Below, piece by piece: positions 23,857 through 34,790 of a DNA stretch of 64,000 bases. The stretch is taken from the NCBI GenBank assembly GCA_036346205.1, contig JARFJB010001978.1, positions 146,001-210,000 on the forward strand, read 5' to 3'. The DNA is from Vesta saturnalis (Eukaryota; Arthropoda; Insecta; Coleoptera; Lampyridae). The translations under genes were made by a program, and so were the position numbers. Positions within the stretch are counted from its first letter, which is position 1. Each line of letters opens with the position of its first letter. The notes under the pieces are model-generated. The model was not told the DNA's origin. It did not search any database and saw only the letters and a program-made list of their open reading frames with translations.

Positions 23857-24061
23857 GAAACTCTATAATCTAAGATGATGCAAAATAATTTAATTTTAAT
23901 TATTGATAAAAACCAAAATCTACACGTAATAGCCCACCCCTTTTCGCCGCTGGATTTCTCCCAAAGTATAATCAGCTCCAGAGGAAATGAAATCACGCAT
24001 AAGTACTCAATTTTAAGTAGGTACGTCTTATCGCTCTACACTTATCCCTGATGCTAATATA

Positions 24062-24074
24062 TAGACACACACAC

Positions 24075-24108
<34 letters not shown>

Positions 24109-25046
24109 ACCCACACACTCACTCACACACTCACACACTCACACACTCACACACTCACACACTCACACACACACACTCACACACTCACACACTCACACAC
24201 TCACACACTCACACACTCACACCCACACACTCACACACTCACACACTCACACACTCACACACACTCACACACTCACACACTCACACACTCACACACACAC
24301 TCACACACTCACACACCTCACACCTCACACCTACACACACACACACACACACACACTCACACACTACACTCACACTCCACCTCACACTCACACACTCCAC
24401 TCCACACTCACACCTCACACACTCACCTCACACCTCACACACTCACACTCACACTCCACACTCACACCTCACACACTCCACTCACACACTCCACACACTC
24501 ACCTCACACACTCCACACTCCCACCACACCTCACACCTCACACACTCCACACTCACCACACTCACACACTCCACCTCACACTCACACACTCCACACTCAC
24601 TCACACTCACTCACACACTCACACTCACACCTCCACTCACACTCACACACTCACACCTCACACACCTCCACCACACCTCACACCTCACACACTCACACAC
24701 TCACACACTCACACCTCACACACCTCACACACTCCACACACTCACACACTCACACACCTCACACCACCTCACACACTCACACCTCCACACTCACACACTC
24801 CACACTCACACTCCACACTCACACCTCACACTCACACACTCCACACTCACACACCACACCTCACACACTCACACACTCCACACTCACACCTCACCCACAC
24901 TCTCACACACTCACTCACACCTCACACTCACACTCACACTCACACTCACACACTCACACTCACACCACCTCACACTCACACACTCACACTCACCTCACAC
25001 CTCACATCACTCACACACTCACAAACTCACACACTCACTTGTTAGT
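24062..25046. repeat. ~1-kb (ACACACTC)n-type simple satellite
   Basis: A strand-asymmetric CA/CT-rich array of mixed ACACTC, ACACCTC and ACACTCC units. The 356-codon open frame across it (Thr-His-Ser-Leu repeats) is repeat translation only. Confidence 0.97.
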
Positions 25047-25049
25047 TAC

Positions 25050-26215
25050 TTTCGCTCCCTTAATTTCTTTTGTCCGTTTTGCTGGTTTTTCTGTGGATTC
25101 CATAAAAGATATATTGTATGATGCTTGACGGTTTTTATTTAATACCGATTTCCATGTATTAAGCAGTCTCTGCTCGTCGTCTCATCTATTAAGGCTGTAT
25201 GGGCGCCTTTTTATTTACACGGCTTCTCTTATTATTCTCTTAGTTAATTATTCTGCTGATGCTATCCTTCTGGTCTTATCTAAGTAGGTATTGTGTGATG
25301 TCGATTGTACATATTATGCTAAACATGGAGTTATGGTGTTTTTCCTTATTGCTAATTTATAGTTTTCCGGCCTAGCACTGATTTGTTTGGTGATTTTCCT
25401 TTGCTAGTTTATGTTTCTCCAGCCTGGCACTGATTTATCTGTTTGACCTATGATCTAGCTGGTATTAAATAGTCGGGTACCATTTGCTCTTAATTTGGGA
25501 TGTAACAATATGTACCTTGGCGCGATAAGGCGGGGCAACTAAGGTACTCTAGGTATGCTTCGTTAACAACTAGCTGTTGAAACTAAATGAGTTAGCCATT
25601 CAAAACAGTAAGATATATTTCTCAAATGTAGTAATATCGATATCGATTATAGCAACTAGACATAGACGTAACAAAGTAAAGACAAATCAGAGGGTAACAG
25701 TCGATTTATACCTCGACATCAACTTAACGCGCGTGTTCTTAATCTCAATAATTTGTATAGAGGTTAAATCATTTACAGGAAAGAAATCACGGTATTTCTA
25801 TACTGTTTATGCAAGAAGGTAAAATCGGTCTTAACCATGACGTAAATTATCCATTTACAGGAAACTAAGCTTCCTTAGCATAAAAAATTCAAACAAGAAA
25901 TTTCATTTTAGGATAATAAAGTAACACAATATTATAAGACACAAATAGTTTAGATATGATTCAGGTTCGTTAAGAACATACTGCCCTCAATTTTTGTGGT
26001 AAGAAATTTGCACGCTATTATGGTATAGTTTGCAGACGATAGTGCAAAGTTGAGGCGTGTATAAGGTGACCATTTATATAAAAAGGAAATATGGGACATG
26101 GACGCATCACCCGAAAAGTCTGAGTGGTACCAAACACTGCTCAGTAAGGGGAAGGAGAGGGAGAATTTTCTTTTGAATTAGATACAAAATTATGAGTTTT
26201 TATAATCTCTAGTGT
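25050..26215. other. No gene recognised
   Basis: Two related sentences recur at about 25355-25385 and 25400-25440 (TTAT GTTT/AGTTTT - CCGGCC or CCAGCC - TAGCACTGATTT), a short local duplication. Otherwise I see nothing. Confidence 0.45.
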
Positions 26216-26304
26216 GAGTGAGTGAACGATTTATTTAGCAATATGCTACACTTAAACAACATATAAACGCATAAACAGAAAGTAACACTAAATAAATAAA
26301 TGTA

Positions 26305-26366
26305 GATAAAACTAACCGTAAATGTAGGAATAAAACTATAAATAACCTTAAAGTAAAATTAGGTTT
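26305..26366. repeat. Short dispersed repeat next to the 26.4-kb transposon
   Basis: AACTAACCGTAAATGTAGG followed by AATAAAACTATAAATAACC closely matches 33396-33455 (AACTAACCGTAAATGTATG, then AATAAGTCTATAAATAACA). It is probably part of an older repeat into which other elements inserted. Confidence 0.6.
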
Positions 26367-27251
26367 ACAGGGTGTTACAAATTCGAGTGCTTGTATGGGG
26401 ATCGCGGAAACCGTAATAGATACAAGGTTGGTTAAATTGAGGCAAAGTTGCGCAATTGGGAGTACGTTAATGTGCCGTTTTGAAATTTACCACTTTCAGA
26501 GCATTTCCAGAAATATTAAAAAAAAACGGAAATTGCCATTTTCGTTTTTATTTTTTTCTGAGGTTATTTGAAAATCTATCAGAAAAAAATATAATTTTTC
26601 TTTGCAACATTTAGCGCTCTATAAACTCAGGTTAACGGATTTTTGATACGACGTTTCGGCTTTGAGAAGTCATCATCAACTTCGTATTTTCATATGGGCC
26701 GATAAAAAGATATTCCGTGTTCGATAGAGTACCTCAATGCGAATTCAACGATATATCTCACTTCAAGATTGAGACATTTCTTTGTACCAAAAAAAGCATT
26801 TTTTTAAATTTAAATAGTAGGCTGCGATAAAGCAATAGCATTTTATGTTATTAGTATTAGTTGCCCAATTATCAACATTTGCATTAATTTCTTAACAGTA
26901 TTTTCATCAATCATTTTAGTAGTAAGTACCCAAATCAACTAAGTATAAAATAACAAATAGATAGGTAGGTACATAACTGGAGAACATAGTGCAATTATAA
27001 CCTATAAAAAATTAAAATAAATACTAAATGAAAACTGGACATGTACAACTAAAACCAAACTAACTATACTATTAACACGGTGGTTTTAGTAAACTCTAAT
27101 TTCATTACTACTATAGCTGTGAATTTTTGCTATACGCTCAAAAAGACCACCGTTCACCCTAACATATTAATTGGTTTTTCTTCTTAAGCTCATTACAGCC
27201 CTATGAAGACTCTTCTATTTAAAGAAGTAAATGCATTCAAAATGCGATTCC

Positions 27252-28542
27252 TTAACCTTCCAGCTTAATAATGTTATTTTTATATAATACATTTTTAATG
27301 TTCCCCATAAATAAAAATCTAAAGGCGACAAATCGAGGATCTTGCAGGCCTAGTATTATGAGGTGCTGCACATCTTGTTGAAATCTGGTGTGTGGTAATC
27401 TGGGTAAAGGTGCGTTCAATAAATAATCTTGCAGTTCGCTATTTAAAAAGTTATAATGCCTTTCGCCTGTTAAACTGCCCTCAAAAATAAATTGGCCAAG
27501 AATAGTGTTTGCTAGGATGCCCGCCCAAATATTTAAACTTAACTTAACCTGGGGCCGAATTTGTCGATTTCCCCAAGGATTGTTCACAACCCAAACATGC
27601 TCATTATTTCTGTTAAAAATGCTGTAGATTGTAAATTTTGACTTATCAGTCTAGATAACTTGCTCTAAGAAATGGTCATATTGATCCACTTGTTCTTGCA
27701 GCCAAAAGGCAAGTCGTCTCTCAAAATTCCTAGGATGTAATGTTGGAGACGGAAGCATTATTATTTACCTAAAATTTATCAAAAAGTTGAATTAGTTATT
27801 TTTTGCCATATCATTGTTAAGTAACTACTTCGGAAATATTTTCGAACGTTATTAATAACAAGTCTCGATTAACTGAATCGTGATTTAGCGAAATTTCAGA
27901 TTAACCGATCCTCATGCCGACATCTAAAAAATTTAAATTATGTATATGGAGCAACAAGGTGGCTCCTCTCCTGCAGCACTTCTACTAATTAAACGACTTC
28001 GACATCGTACAGCCCAAAATTTAGGAAAAAAGCAATCTCATTTTTTCAACAAATTGAACTAGCTTCTGTGTGTATCTAATATGGTACGTATATTCTTACA
28101 TACTATACCTTTCTTTCTGTTTGACGTTCATAGTGAAGTCATGACGATACTCGTCGCCTGTAACAACGGATTTCACAATGAAGCCCGTTCGATACGCTTC
28201 TTTTTTATTTAAGATTGGTAACGCGGGCGCTCGATACCGCTGGCTTTGACGTTATGACGTTTCATGGCCACCTGTCGCCTTTTGAATGTGTTCATCCATC
28301 CGTAAGGTATTTTATTTGCATTCAATTGTTAAATTTGTTGCCAACCTTGAAATATCAAAATTGGTTATGGGAATATTTCACAAAATATATTTTAACTATT
28401 TTAGCGCTAAGGAACGCCAAATAGAACAACAATGTATAAAGTACTCGATTCATAAGACGTTTTTAGCGCACGTGTCCTTTAAGGAACCCGCCACTTCGTT
28501 AAATTGGATGTATGCGCTGAAAACCTGTCTTATGGAACTGGT

Positions 28543-28603
<61 letters not shown>

Positions 28604-28908
28604 TTACTATATATGTTCTTAATTTTAATATTAGGTTTTAAAAAGGCTTTTCTGTTACAGTAATACTATGTATCATTATTATTACTCTACTTACCTGGTT
28701 TAATACTAAGTCTTCTTCCTCCTTTGTTACACGATTGCCATACCTTTCATTAGGTTTTCCAAGTAAACCATATTGTTTAATATTTGCATCTAATTTGATA
28801 AAATAAGAATTATCGGCCTGGGAACTCTTTGGAGAATTTTCAAGGTAACCTTTAAAGGCTCTTCAGGAATTCGTAGCGTATCTCTTTTTATTCCTTGCTA
28901 AACGGCAT
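27252..28908 (-). pseudogene. Transposase of the 3.1-kb element, in two pieces
   Basis: An upstream piece (28908-28696) opens with an ATG and a stop six codons in (MPFSKE-stop), and later reads KLDANIKQYGLLGKPNERYG followed by VTKEEEDLVLNQ, like the linker before the helix-turn-helix. It ends at CAGGTAAGT, which could be a splice donor. The downstream piece (about 27760-27252) reads RLAFWLQEQVDQ, TDKSKFTIY (first Asp kept, the usual Glu is Lys), FNRNNEHVWVVNNPWGNR, LNIWAGILANTILGQFIFEG and RFQQDVQHL (second Asp kept). The third acidic motif was not found. It is the same broad group as the relic at 17300-18291. The gap of about 900 bp between the pieces contains nothing recognised. Confidence 0.75.
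28546..28597. repeat. (TA)n microsatellite
   Basis: About 50 bp of TA repeat nested in the 3.1-kb transposon. Confidence 0.96.
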
Positions 28909-29775
28909 TTTTAAAAATGGTATTACTTAATTTACGTCAAATATCTACACGTTGTCATCCAATGACAGAGTAAGAGACAAAACAATTACTTCAAAGCTAT
29001 GGTGACTAGATTAATTGAAATTACAAGGTGCTACTAACAATATCAATACCTAGTAAAATAAGTATAGGATGAAAAATCAGTGCATTAAAGCAATCAGTAA
29101 AATTTTTTGAGTTTGTGTTATTTTATTCCATTTTGAAGTTGGAAATTTTTTTATTCATATTGATGGCATCCTATGACCTATGTCATTAAAATGATTAAAA
29201 TGTTGATAACCAGGCAACTAACAATAATGACAAGAAATGCTATTTTATTCGAAATAGGACACAAGTGACAATCTACTTTTATGCAGATGTTTTAAATTTA
29301 AAAAAATAGCTTTTTTGGTACGAAGAAATGTCTGAAACGAAAATTGCAATTTTCGTTTTTTTTTAATATTTCCGGAAATGCTCGGAAAATGGTAAATTTC
29401 AAAACGGCATATTAACGTACTCCCAATTGCACAGCTTTGCCAACTTTGTATTTATTACGGTTTCCGAAATCCCCATATAAGCAGTCGAATTTGTAACACT
29501 CTGTATAGGTAACAACGAATTAGTACAACATATAGAGACTTTGAAACATTGTACAAATAAAATGTAGGCAAAACTAGCGCAAAGTTAAAATAAACCATAA
29601 CGTATAAAAGTAACTGTAAAACTAAAAACAGCATATAAAGACATTAAAAAACGGTGTGTCAATAAAATATGATATAGGGAAATGTGTTAACCCTAAAAAG
29701 TTATATTAATTTTACACATAGATGAGTAAATAGGAAGCAATCAAATGTCACATATAATTTCATTTAATAGTAATT

Positions 29776-29895
29776 TACGTAACAAGCTCCGAAAGTGATA
29801 TTTTACGGGATGACTATAGAAGTTTCCAGGACGTGCATAGGCGAGTCCTGGATTCATGCGAGTCCCGTAAAATCACTTTTGGATCGTGTTACGTA
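29776..29895. repeat. 120-nt two-tier hairpin
   Basis: The outer stem is TACGTAACA/TGTTACGTA, then CCGAAAGTGAT/ATCACTTTTGG and TTTTACGGGA/TCCCGTAAAA with a two-base bulge. After an internal loop comes an inner stem TCCAGGAC/GTCCTGGA. It lies about 100 bp past the 3' end of the Crypton-like recombinase frame. Confidence 0.9.
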
Positions 29896-29997
29896 CAATA
29901 TTTTTCTGCAACCGTCCTGCATGTTAGAAAAAATATTGATGGATACATTACTTAGGACATATAACAATCACTTTCATGAATACATTACTTATTACTA

Positions 29998-31127
29998 TCT
30001 AGTACAATTGCTTATACTAATATTATTAGTGATGTTAACAGAAGTGGCAGTGTCGAAATTCGTATCAGACGTATCAGTACTTGTACTAGTTTTCGAGATA
30101 TTAATTTCGTTACGGCCCTTTTCAATCTGTGAAGCTACGTGAATTTTGTTTCTAAAAGAATTTTCTACGTATCCCTCTGCTACATTGGTTGATTTCCATT
30201 CTCCGGGTCTCTTCAAATTGGTTATACTACCACCACCATCAGCGAATAAAGTGGCTGAGCTCCTTGGTACAGTATAATCGATTATACTGTGTCCTTGGTA
30301 AACAGTGCCGTGTGTATTCTTTGGGATGCGGTAATTTAAGAAATTCAGCCATTGTGCAGGCATTTTTTCCAAAAGTGTGAATTCCAATAAGTTGTATAGT
30401 ACATCTTCCGTTTTTGTAAGATACAAATAATCTACGCGGTGGTGTGTTTGCTTGACGTAATGACAAATAATAAAGAAATACTATTTTCTCCAATGACGAC
30501 ACAGGTTCTTTCCATAGGTATTCGCTTTAGAATTAGGAATTGTAATCACTATCTTATGTTCTATACCATCCAAACTCATTTTACAAAGCTCTTCATGACG
30601 ACAAGCGTCTGCCAAACCAATTCTTAATGCAAGAATGCAACCTAAAATATACAACAAAATTATCAAAAGGAAGAAGAGAAATCAGATTTAATTATATCAC
30701 CTTTGTCACTAGGTAGATGTTACTTCCAGCTTGTGATAAGAATTGATCTATTTCTTCTTTATTCAATAGTTTTGATTTTTTTGGTTTATAGCCAATGGAT
30801 TTTCTTTTAAGGAAAGCAGTAACTTTGGGATAGCGGCTCTTATATATTTTATTTTTAATGTTAATTGTGGACTTAAGCATCGAGTAATTAATTACTCCAG
30901 AGGCTTGATGGCTTTAACATTTTTAATTTTTTCATTAAAAATGCAAGAAAGATTTCTTTATTTGTAGTATGCACATTTTTTTCATTGCTCCATTTTAGAA
31001 ATAAATTGTAGACCAATTTATACCTTTCTCTTGACTTTATAGGGAATAATTCATAAGTAGTCGCTTTAGCAGCTTCACTAATCTCATGTCGTATCATTTC
31101 GGCCTCACTTTCACCACTGATTTCCAT
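29998..31127 (-). pseudogene. Crypton-like tyrosine recombinase
   Basis: The reading begins at ATG 31127 (MEISGESEAEMIRHEISEAA). An N-terminal SAM-like DNA-binding region follows (YKLVYNLFLKWSNEKN, FLAFLMKKLKMLKPSSLWSN), then SRYPKVTAFLKRKSIGYKPK and LLNKEEIDQFL. The catalytic half includes ALRIGLADACRHEELCKM (near the first active-site Arg box), IHTFGKNACTMAEFLKLPHP, HCLPR (remnant of the H-x-x-R box), SSATLFADGGGSITNLKR, then GEWKSTNVAEGYVENSF with the Trp and the nucleophile-position Tyr. The frame is broken near 30880, 30680 and 30500. About 33 extra bases with a duplicated ACTGT-ACCAAGGA disrupt the H-x-x-R box near 30290. The family is known in insects as Crypton-derived recombinases. 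The Thr/Ser/Asn-rich C-terminus ends at about 29995. Confidence 0.82.
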
Positions 31128-31389
31128 TTTTTGGAATGAAACATCGAAAACTCACACGGATGTAATATGACATAATAAAATACAAAGTTGATGTTATTGT
31201 CAAGGCCGCCTACATAGATACCCAAAATCGTCCCGAAAGTAAAGAAATCGTTCCGAAAATAGCTACTTTCCGATTTGTGCCAAGTGGTACTTTCGATTTA
31301 ATAAATAATACCGAAAGTTCGGGCCGGCTGCAGAAAAATTCCTTTCCACTTTCAGATTCTTTTACAGTGATAGGTAATTTATTATAATT

Positions 31390-31757
31390 TTGAATTCCTT
31401 TATTGAAGATACATCTTTGCGTACCACTTTTGTATGTACGCTAAGGCCTTATCTCCAATTTACTACACATGCTATACTCATGTATATCACTAATTAATTG
31501 TAATTGAAAATACTGTGGCAATTACTATTCATAAATTTGTATATAAATATCATATATTCTAGTTCAGTTTGGTTGGCTATCGAAATCCATTGCAAACTTC
31601 TGAGCATTTCTTTAATTAACGTATATTTACTACATTTCAGTCCTGCACGCATAATTTTGTTTTGGAGTTTTTGCAAAAACTCTTTTTGTCCTTCGTTTAA
31701 ATAATGCAAAATAGTACAACAGTACTGAATGCACGATCGTATAATCGTGTTGCAAGG
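31390..31757 (-). pseudogene. LINE 3' end, copy 1 (C-terminus of reverse transcriptase protein)
   Basis: The minus strand encodes IIRSCIQYCCTILHYLNEGQ and KEFLQKLQNKIMRAGLKCSK, then SLQWISI and ELEYMIFIYKFMNSN, the C-terminal domain typical of LINE reverse transcriptases. The same block, with about 85-90 percent similarity by eye, occurs at 33500-33775. Only the 3' end of the element is present. Confidence 0.8.
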
Positions 31758-32630
31758 TAAATGTGCCAATTGCGGGCTGCTCCAAATAAAGAGTATGTGT
31801 TGTCACCAGTCCTGTTCAATTACTATTTAGAGGCTATTTTCAAAGAATCGGTAGCAGCTAACACAGGGGGAATTAAAATTAATGGGAAGGTGTACAACAA
31901 CATACGTTACTCTTACGATGCACTTGTCTCAACCGATAATATAAATGATCTTCAGACAATATTAGAGGAAATTAATCGAGTCAGTAACGAATACAGTCTT
32001 AAAATGAATTTGAAGAAGACCAAGTTTATGGTAGTAACAAAAAGACCCATGAACTGCCCGAACATCAGCATAAACTCAACACCGATACATGATCAAACGC
32101 AAGAAATTAATACCAGAATTGGACTGGCCAAGGCCGCTTTCTTCAAAATGAGGCAAATATGCAGCAATTGCAATCTAAATCCAGAACTCAGGCTCCGCAT
32201 AATCAAATGCTATGTGCTCCCCATATTGTTATACGAGTTAGAAGCCTGGACTGTCAACAAGACCACAATAAAGAAACTGGAATCCTTTGAAATGTAGACT
32301 TACCGGCGGGTATTGAAGATGCCCTGGACAAAAAGAGTTACTAACAAGGAAGTTTTGAGACAAGTCAACAAAGGAAGGGAATCGCTAGCGACAATTAAAA
32401 CCAGCAAGTTGGAATATTTTGGCCATGTAATGCGCGGAGAAAGATAGAACACACTATAGTTGATAATAGAAGGTAAAATTGAAGAAAAGCGACCACCAGG
32501 AAGAAGACGGACATCCTAGTCAAAGAATTTAAGAGAGTGGTTTGGATGCACCTCTCTGCAACTATTCAGAGCTACAGTGTCAAAACCAGAATAGCCATAA
32601 TGATAGCCAACCTCCAAAAGGAAGAACAAA
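31758..32630 (+). pseudogene. LINE reverse transcriptase, C-terminal half
   Basis: The frame from about 31790 reads YVLSPVLFNYYLEAIFKE (RT motif with LSP..FN), GIKINGKVYNNIRYSYDAL, where the catalytic YADD has become YSYD, then LKMNLKKTKFMVV, LPILLYELEAWTVNK and KKLESFEM. After a TAG at 32296 it continues with YRRVLKMPWTKRVTNKEVLR, KLEYFGHVMRGE and KRPPGRRRTS, ending near 32630 with IAIMIANLQKEEQ. The C-terminal E-x-W-x-YRR...RVTN block and GHVMR box are typical of a widespread insect LINE group; I cannot fix the clade. It is 5'-truncated with a mutated active site. No endonuclease and no poly(A) tail were seen. Confidence 0.88.
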
Positions 32631-32634
32631 TGAT

Positions 32635-33330
32635 TTCAGTCCTTGTACTTTGATCCCTTCCGTACCATGTTCTTGAACTATACACAAATGCGTGTATTCT
32701 GTTGACTTCCCTTTACGTCCCATGAATTCCACAGAAATGTAGTTCCCTATTTTAATTTCCTTCATTTGTACTGCAGCTTCTATGTCTTCACTTCCATTAG
32801 TTTTCACTTCCCACGATAAATCTGATGATTCCTGAAGTGGCGGTTCCAAATCACTAGAAAACGGTTCTGATTCAAGTAATCGATTTTTCCTTTTTTTCTG
32901 CTGTGATTTTTTCCCTCTGTGATTTTTTTGTTCTTTTCTGGATTGGTTCTTCTTACTTTTTTCTTCTCCTTTTTTTTTGCTTCACTTTTTCTCTTTCTTC
33001 TTATAGTAAGTGAACATACCTAGGAACGTACACACAGCGTCAATTTTTTCCTTCACTCTCTTTCTTTGGCCAGCTGTTTGGATCGGCCACAAAAGCGCCC
33101 CTTTAAAAGGTGACGGATTCATGGATAAGTCTGACCTAGACTCTGGTGCCCCCGTATTTGGTAACTCACCAATATGAACATCTCCAGGCGTTTTTGGGGC
33201 TGCATATTATGATAGTTGTTCTGTGATTGGTGTAACATCTAGTGTAACATTTTGTGGAGTCGAGAATAGAGATGCTTAAGATGTACTACCTTATGGTGGT
33301 GTTGTCTCCACAAACGCCACCTTTTGATTA
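32635..33330 (-). pseudogene. pogo/Tigger-type transposase C-terminal region
   Basis: On the minus strand a frame with changes reads ELPNTGAPESRSDLSMNPSP, FKGALLWPIQTAGQRKRVKE, then a Lys-rich segment (YYKKKEKVKQKKK) and, at 32849-32640, VQMKEIKIGNYISVEFMGRK followed by HLCIVQEHGTEGIKVQGLKS. SP-x-F...LFWP...K-RK-EK followed by a Lys/Glu-rich linker and a small beta-rich tail is what I know from C-termini of DDE_1 (pogo/Tigger, jerky-like) transposases in insects. The DDE core is absent. It abuts the 3' end of the plus-strand LINE. Confidence 0.6.
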
Positions 33331-33395
33331 CAAAACATGCTAATAATGTTAATATCATTTATTGATGTGGTATTTTTCCTTATAGCATATAAACC

Positions 33396-34790
33396 ACTAA
33401 ACTAACCGTAAATGTATGAATAAGTCTATAAATAACATTATAATAAAAGGTATGGGTACACTTTGTATGTATGTTGGGCCTTTAGTACGCGTATTGTACT
33501 CACGTATATCACTATTTAATTGTAATTGAAAATATTGTGGCAATAGGTTATTCATAATTTTGTAAATAAATATCATATATTCTAGTTAAATTTGGTCGGC
33601 TATCGAAATCCATTGCAAACTTTGCAACATTTCTTTAATTATTGCATATTTACTACATTTCAGTATTGCACGGATACTTTTGTTTTGGAGTTTTTGCAAA
33701 AGCTCTTTTTGTCCCTCGTTTAAATAATCCAATATATTACAACAGTACTGAATGCACGATCGCATAATCGTGTTGTATATAATTACTCTAGCATTTAATG
33801 AAATACAATTAGAGTCTTAAATATCTAACTCTTTTATTTAATTTATTATAAAGTGAACTGCGAAAGTTAAATGTTCATCTAACGTAATTCCAAGATAAGT
33901 AATCCTATTTACCCATTCAACATTTTCATTGTATAAAGATGTATTAAACTGTTATTTTGGCTTTCTTTTTCTTTTGTTTAAATACAGTTGCTTTTGTTTT
34001 TCTTACATTTAAAAATATTTGGTTTTTATTAAACCATAGTTCAATTTTCATATTTATGGTTTACAGTATAGAGAAGAGTATCATCGGCAAACATATTGAT
34101 TTGTGAATTTTTTAATAGTAATGTATATGATTTATGTAAATAATAAAGAGTAGTGGCCCCAGTACACTACCCTATGGTACGCCAAAGTTTTCAAACGGGA
34201 AGATTGCTCATTTTTAAAATTCACAAACTGAAAACAATCTGAAAGGTAATTTTCGGACCATTTGGGTACTGATGAGCCACTTATACCGTAAGAATTAAAC
34301 TTTTTTAGTAAAATACTTCTGCTTATTGTTTCGAATGCTCTTTTAAAATCTAATAAATTGATACTATATATTTGTTGTCATCTAATGCTTTTTCCACTCA
34401 TTTAGAATCAATTGTAAAGCAGTTTCGCAACGTTTTTTTTTTTCTAATTCTATTGTCGTACATATAATAGTTGGTCAGATTCAAAGTTACGTGAGTATTT
34501 GATTATGCACTACAACTTCAATTAGTTTTTCAATTGTGGGTAATAAATCAATGTCACGAAAATTTTCCACCACAACCAGAATTTTTTTAGGAATCGAAAT
34601 TACTTTATTTACTTTCAACTCATATGGCAATGAGGATGTTTGAAGTGAACAGCTTGGTAGTCGATTACGTTATATGGATTTTTTAATAGTTCTGCATTTA
34701 GAGCTTTATTGTTCTTGTTTTTTAATTTAAATACAAAATCCCTTAGTTCATGAATGGTTAAAAGTTTAAATGTTCCACAACAGAATCAGT
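33396..34790 (-). pseudogene. LINE reverse transcriptase, copy 2 (longer)
   Basis: From about 34790 downward the minus strand reads LTIHELRDFVFKLKNKNNKA, then LPYELKVNKVISIPKK, ETALQLILNEW near 34400, DFKRAFETISRSILLKKFNS (RT motif with D-x-KRAFET), YLSDCFQFVNFKNEQSS and RITYLGITLDEHLTF. The C-terminal block RSCIQYCCNILDYLNEGQ, LQKLQNKSIRAILKCSKYAI and SLQWISIADQ shares its origin with 31390-31757. The PQGS/YADD region lies near 34170-34060 and is damaged. Numerous stops are present. It is probably Jockey/CR1-like, clade not certain. Confidence 0.82.

Larger units (their letters stand above)
26368..29503 (-). mobile_element. 3.1-kb Tc1/mariner-type transposon with long TIRs and TA flanks
   Basis: The left end CAGGGTGTTACAAATTCG is matched in reverse complement by the right end (CGAATTTGTAACACTCTG), each with TA immediately outside (26366-26367 and 29504-29505). 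The arms align over about 350 bp, including GGAAACCGTAATA, GGGAGTACGTTAAT, TTTTGAAATTTACCA and GGAAATATTAAAAAAAAACG. The left arm carries about 220 extra bp (26548-26766). Transposase fragments inside run on the minus strand, and a (TA)n tract sits in the middle. Confidence 0.88.

Noticed and set aside
24051..25121. 356-codon open frame
   Set aside because: Translation of the CACACTC-type simple satellite (Thr-His-Ser-Leu repeats); no real protein signature.
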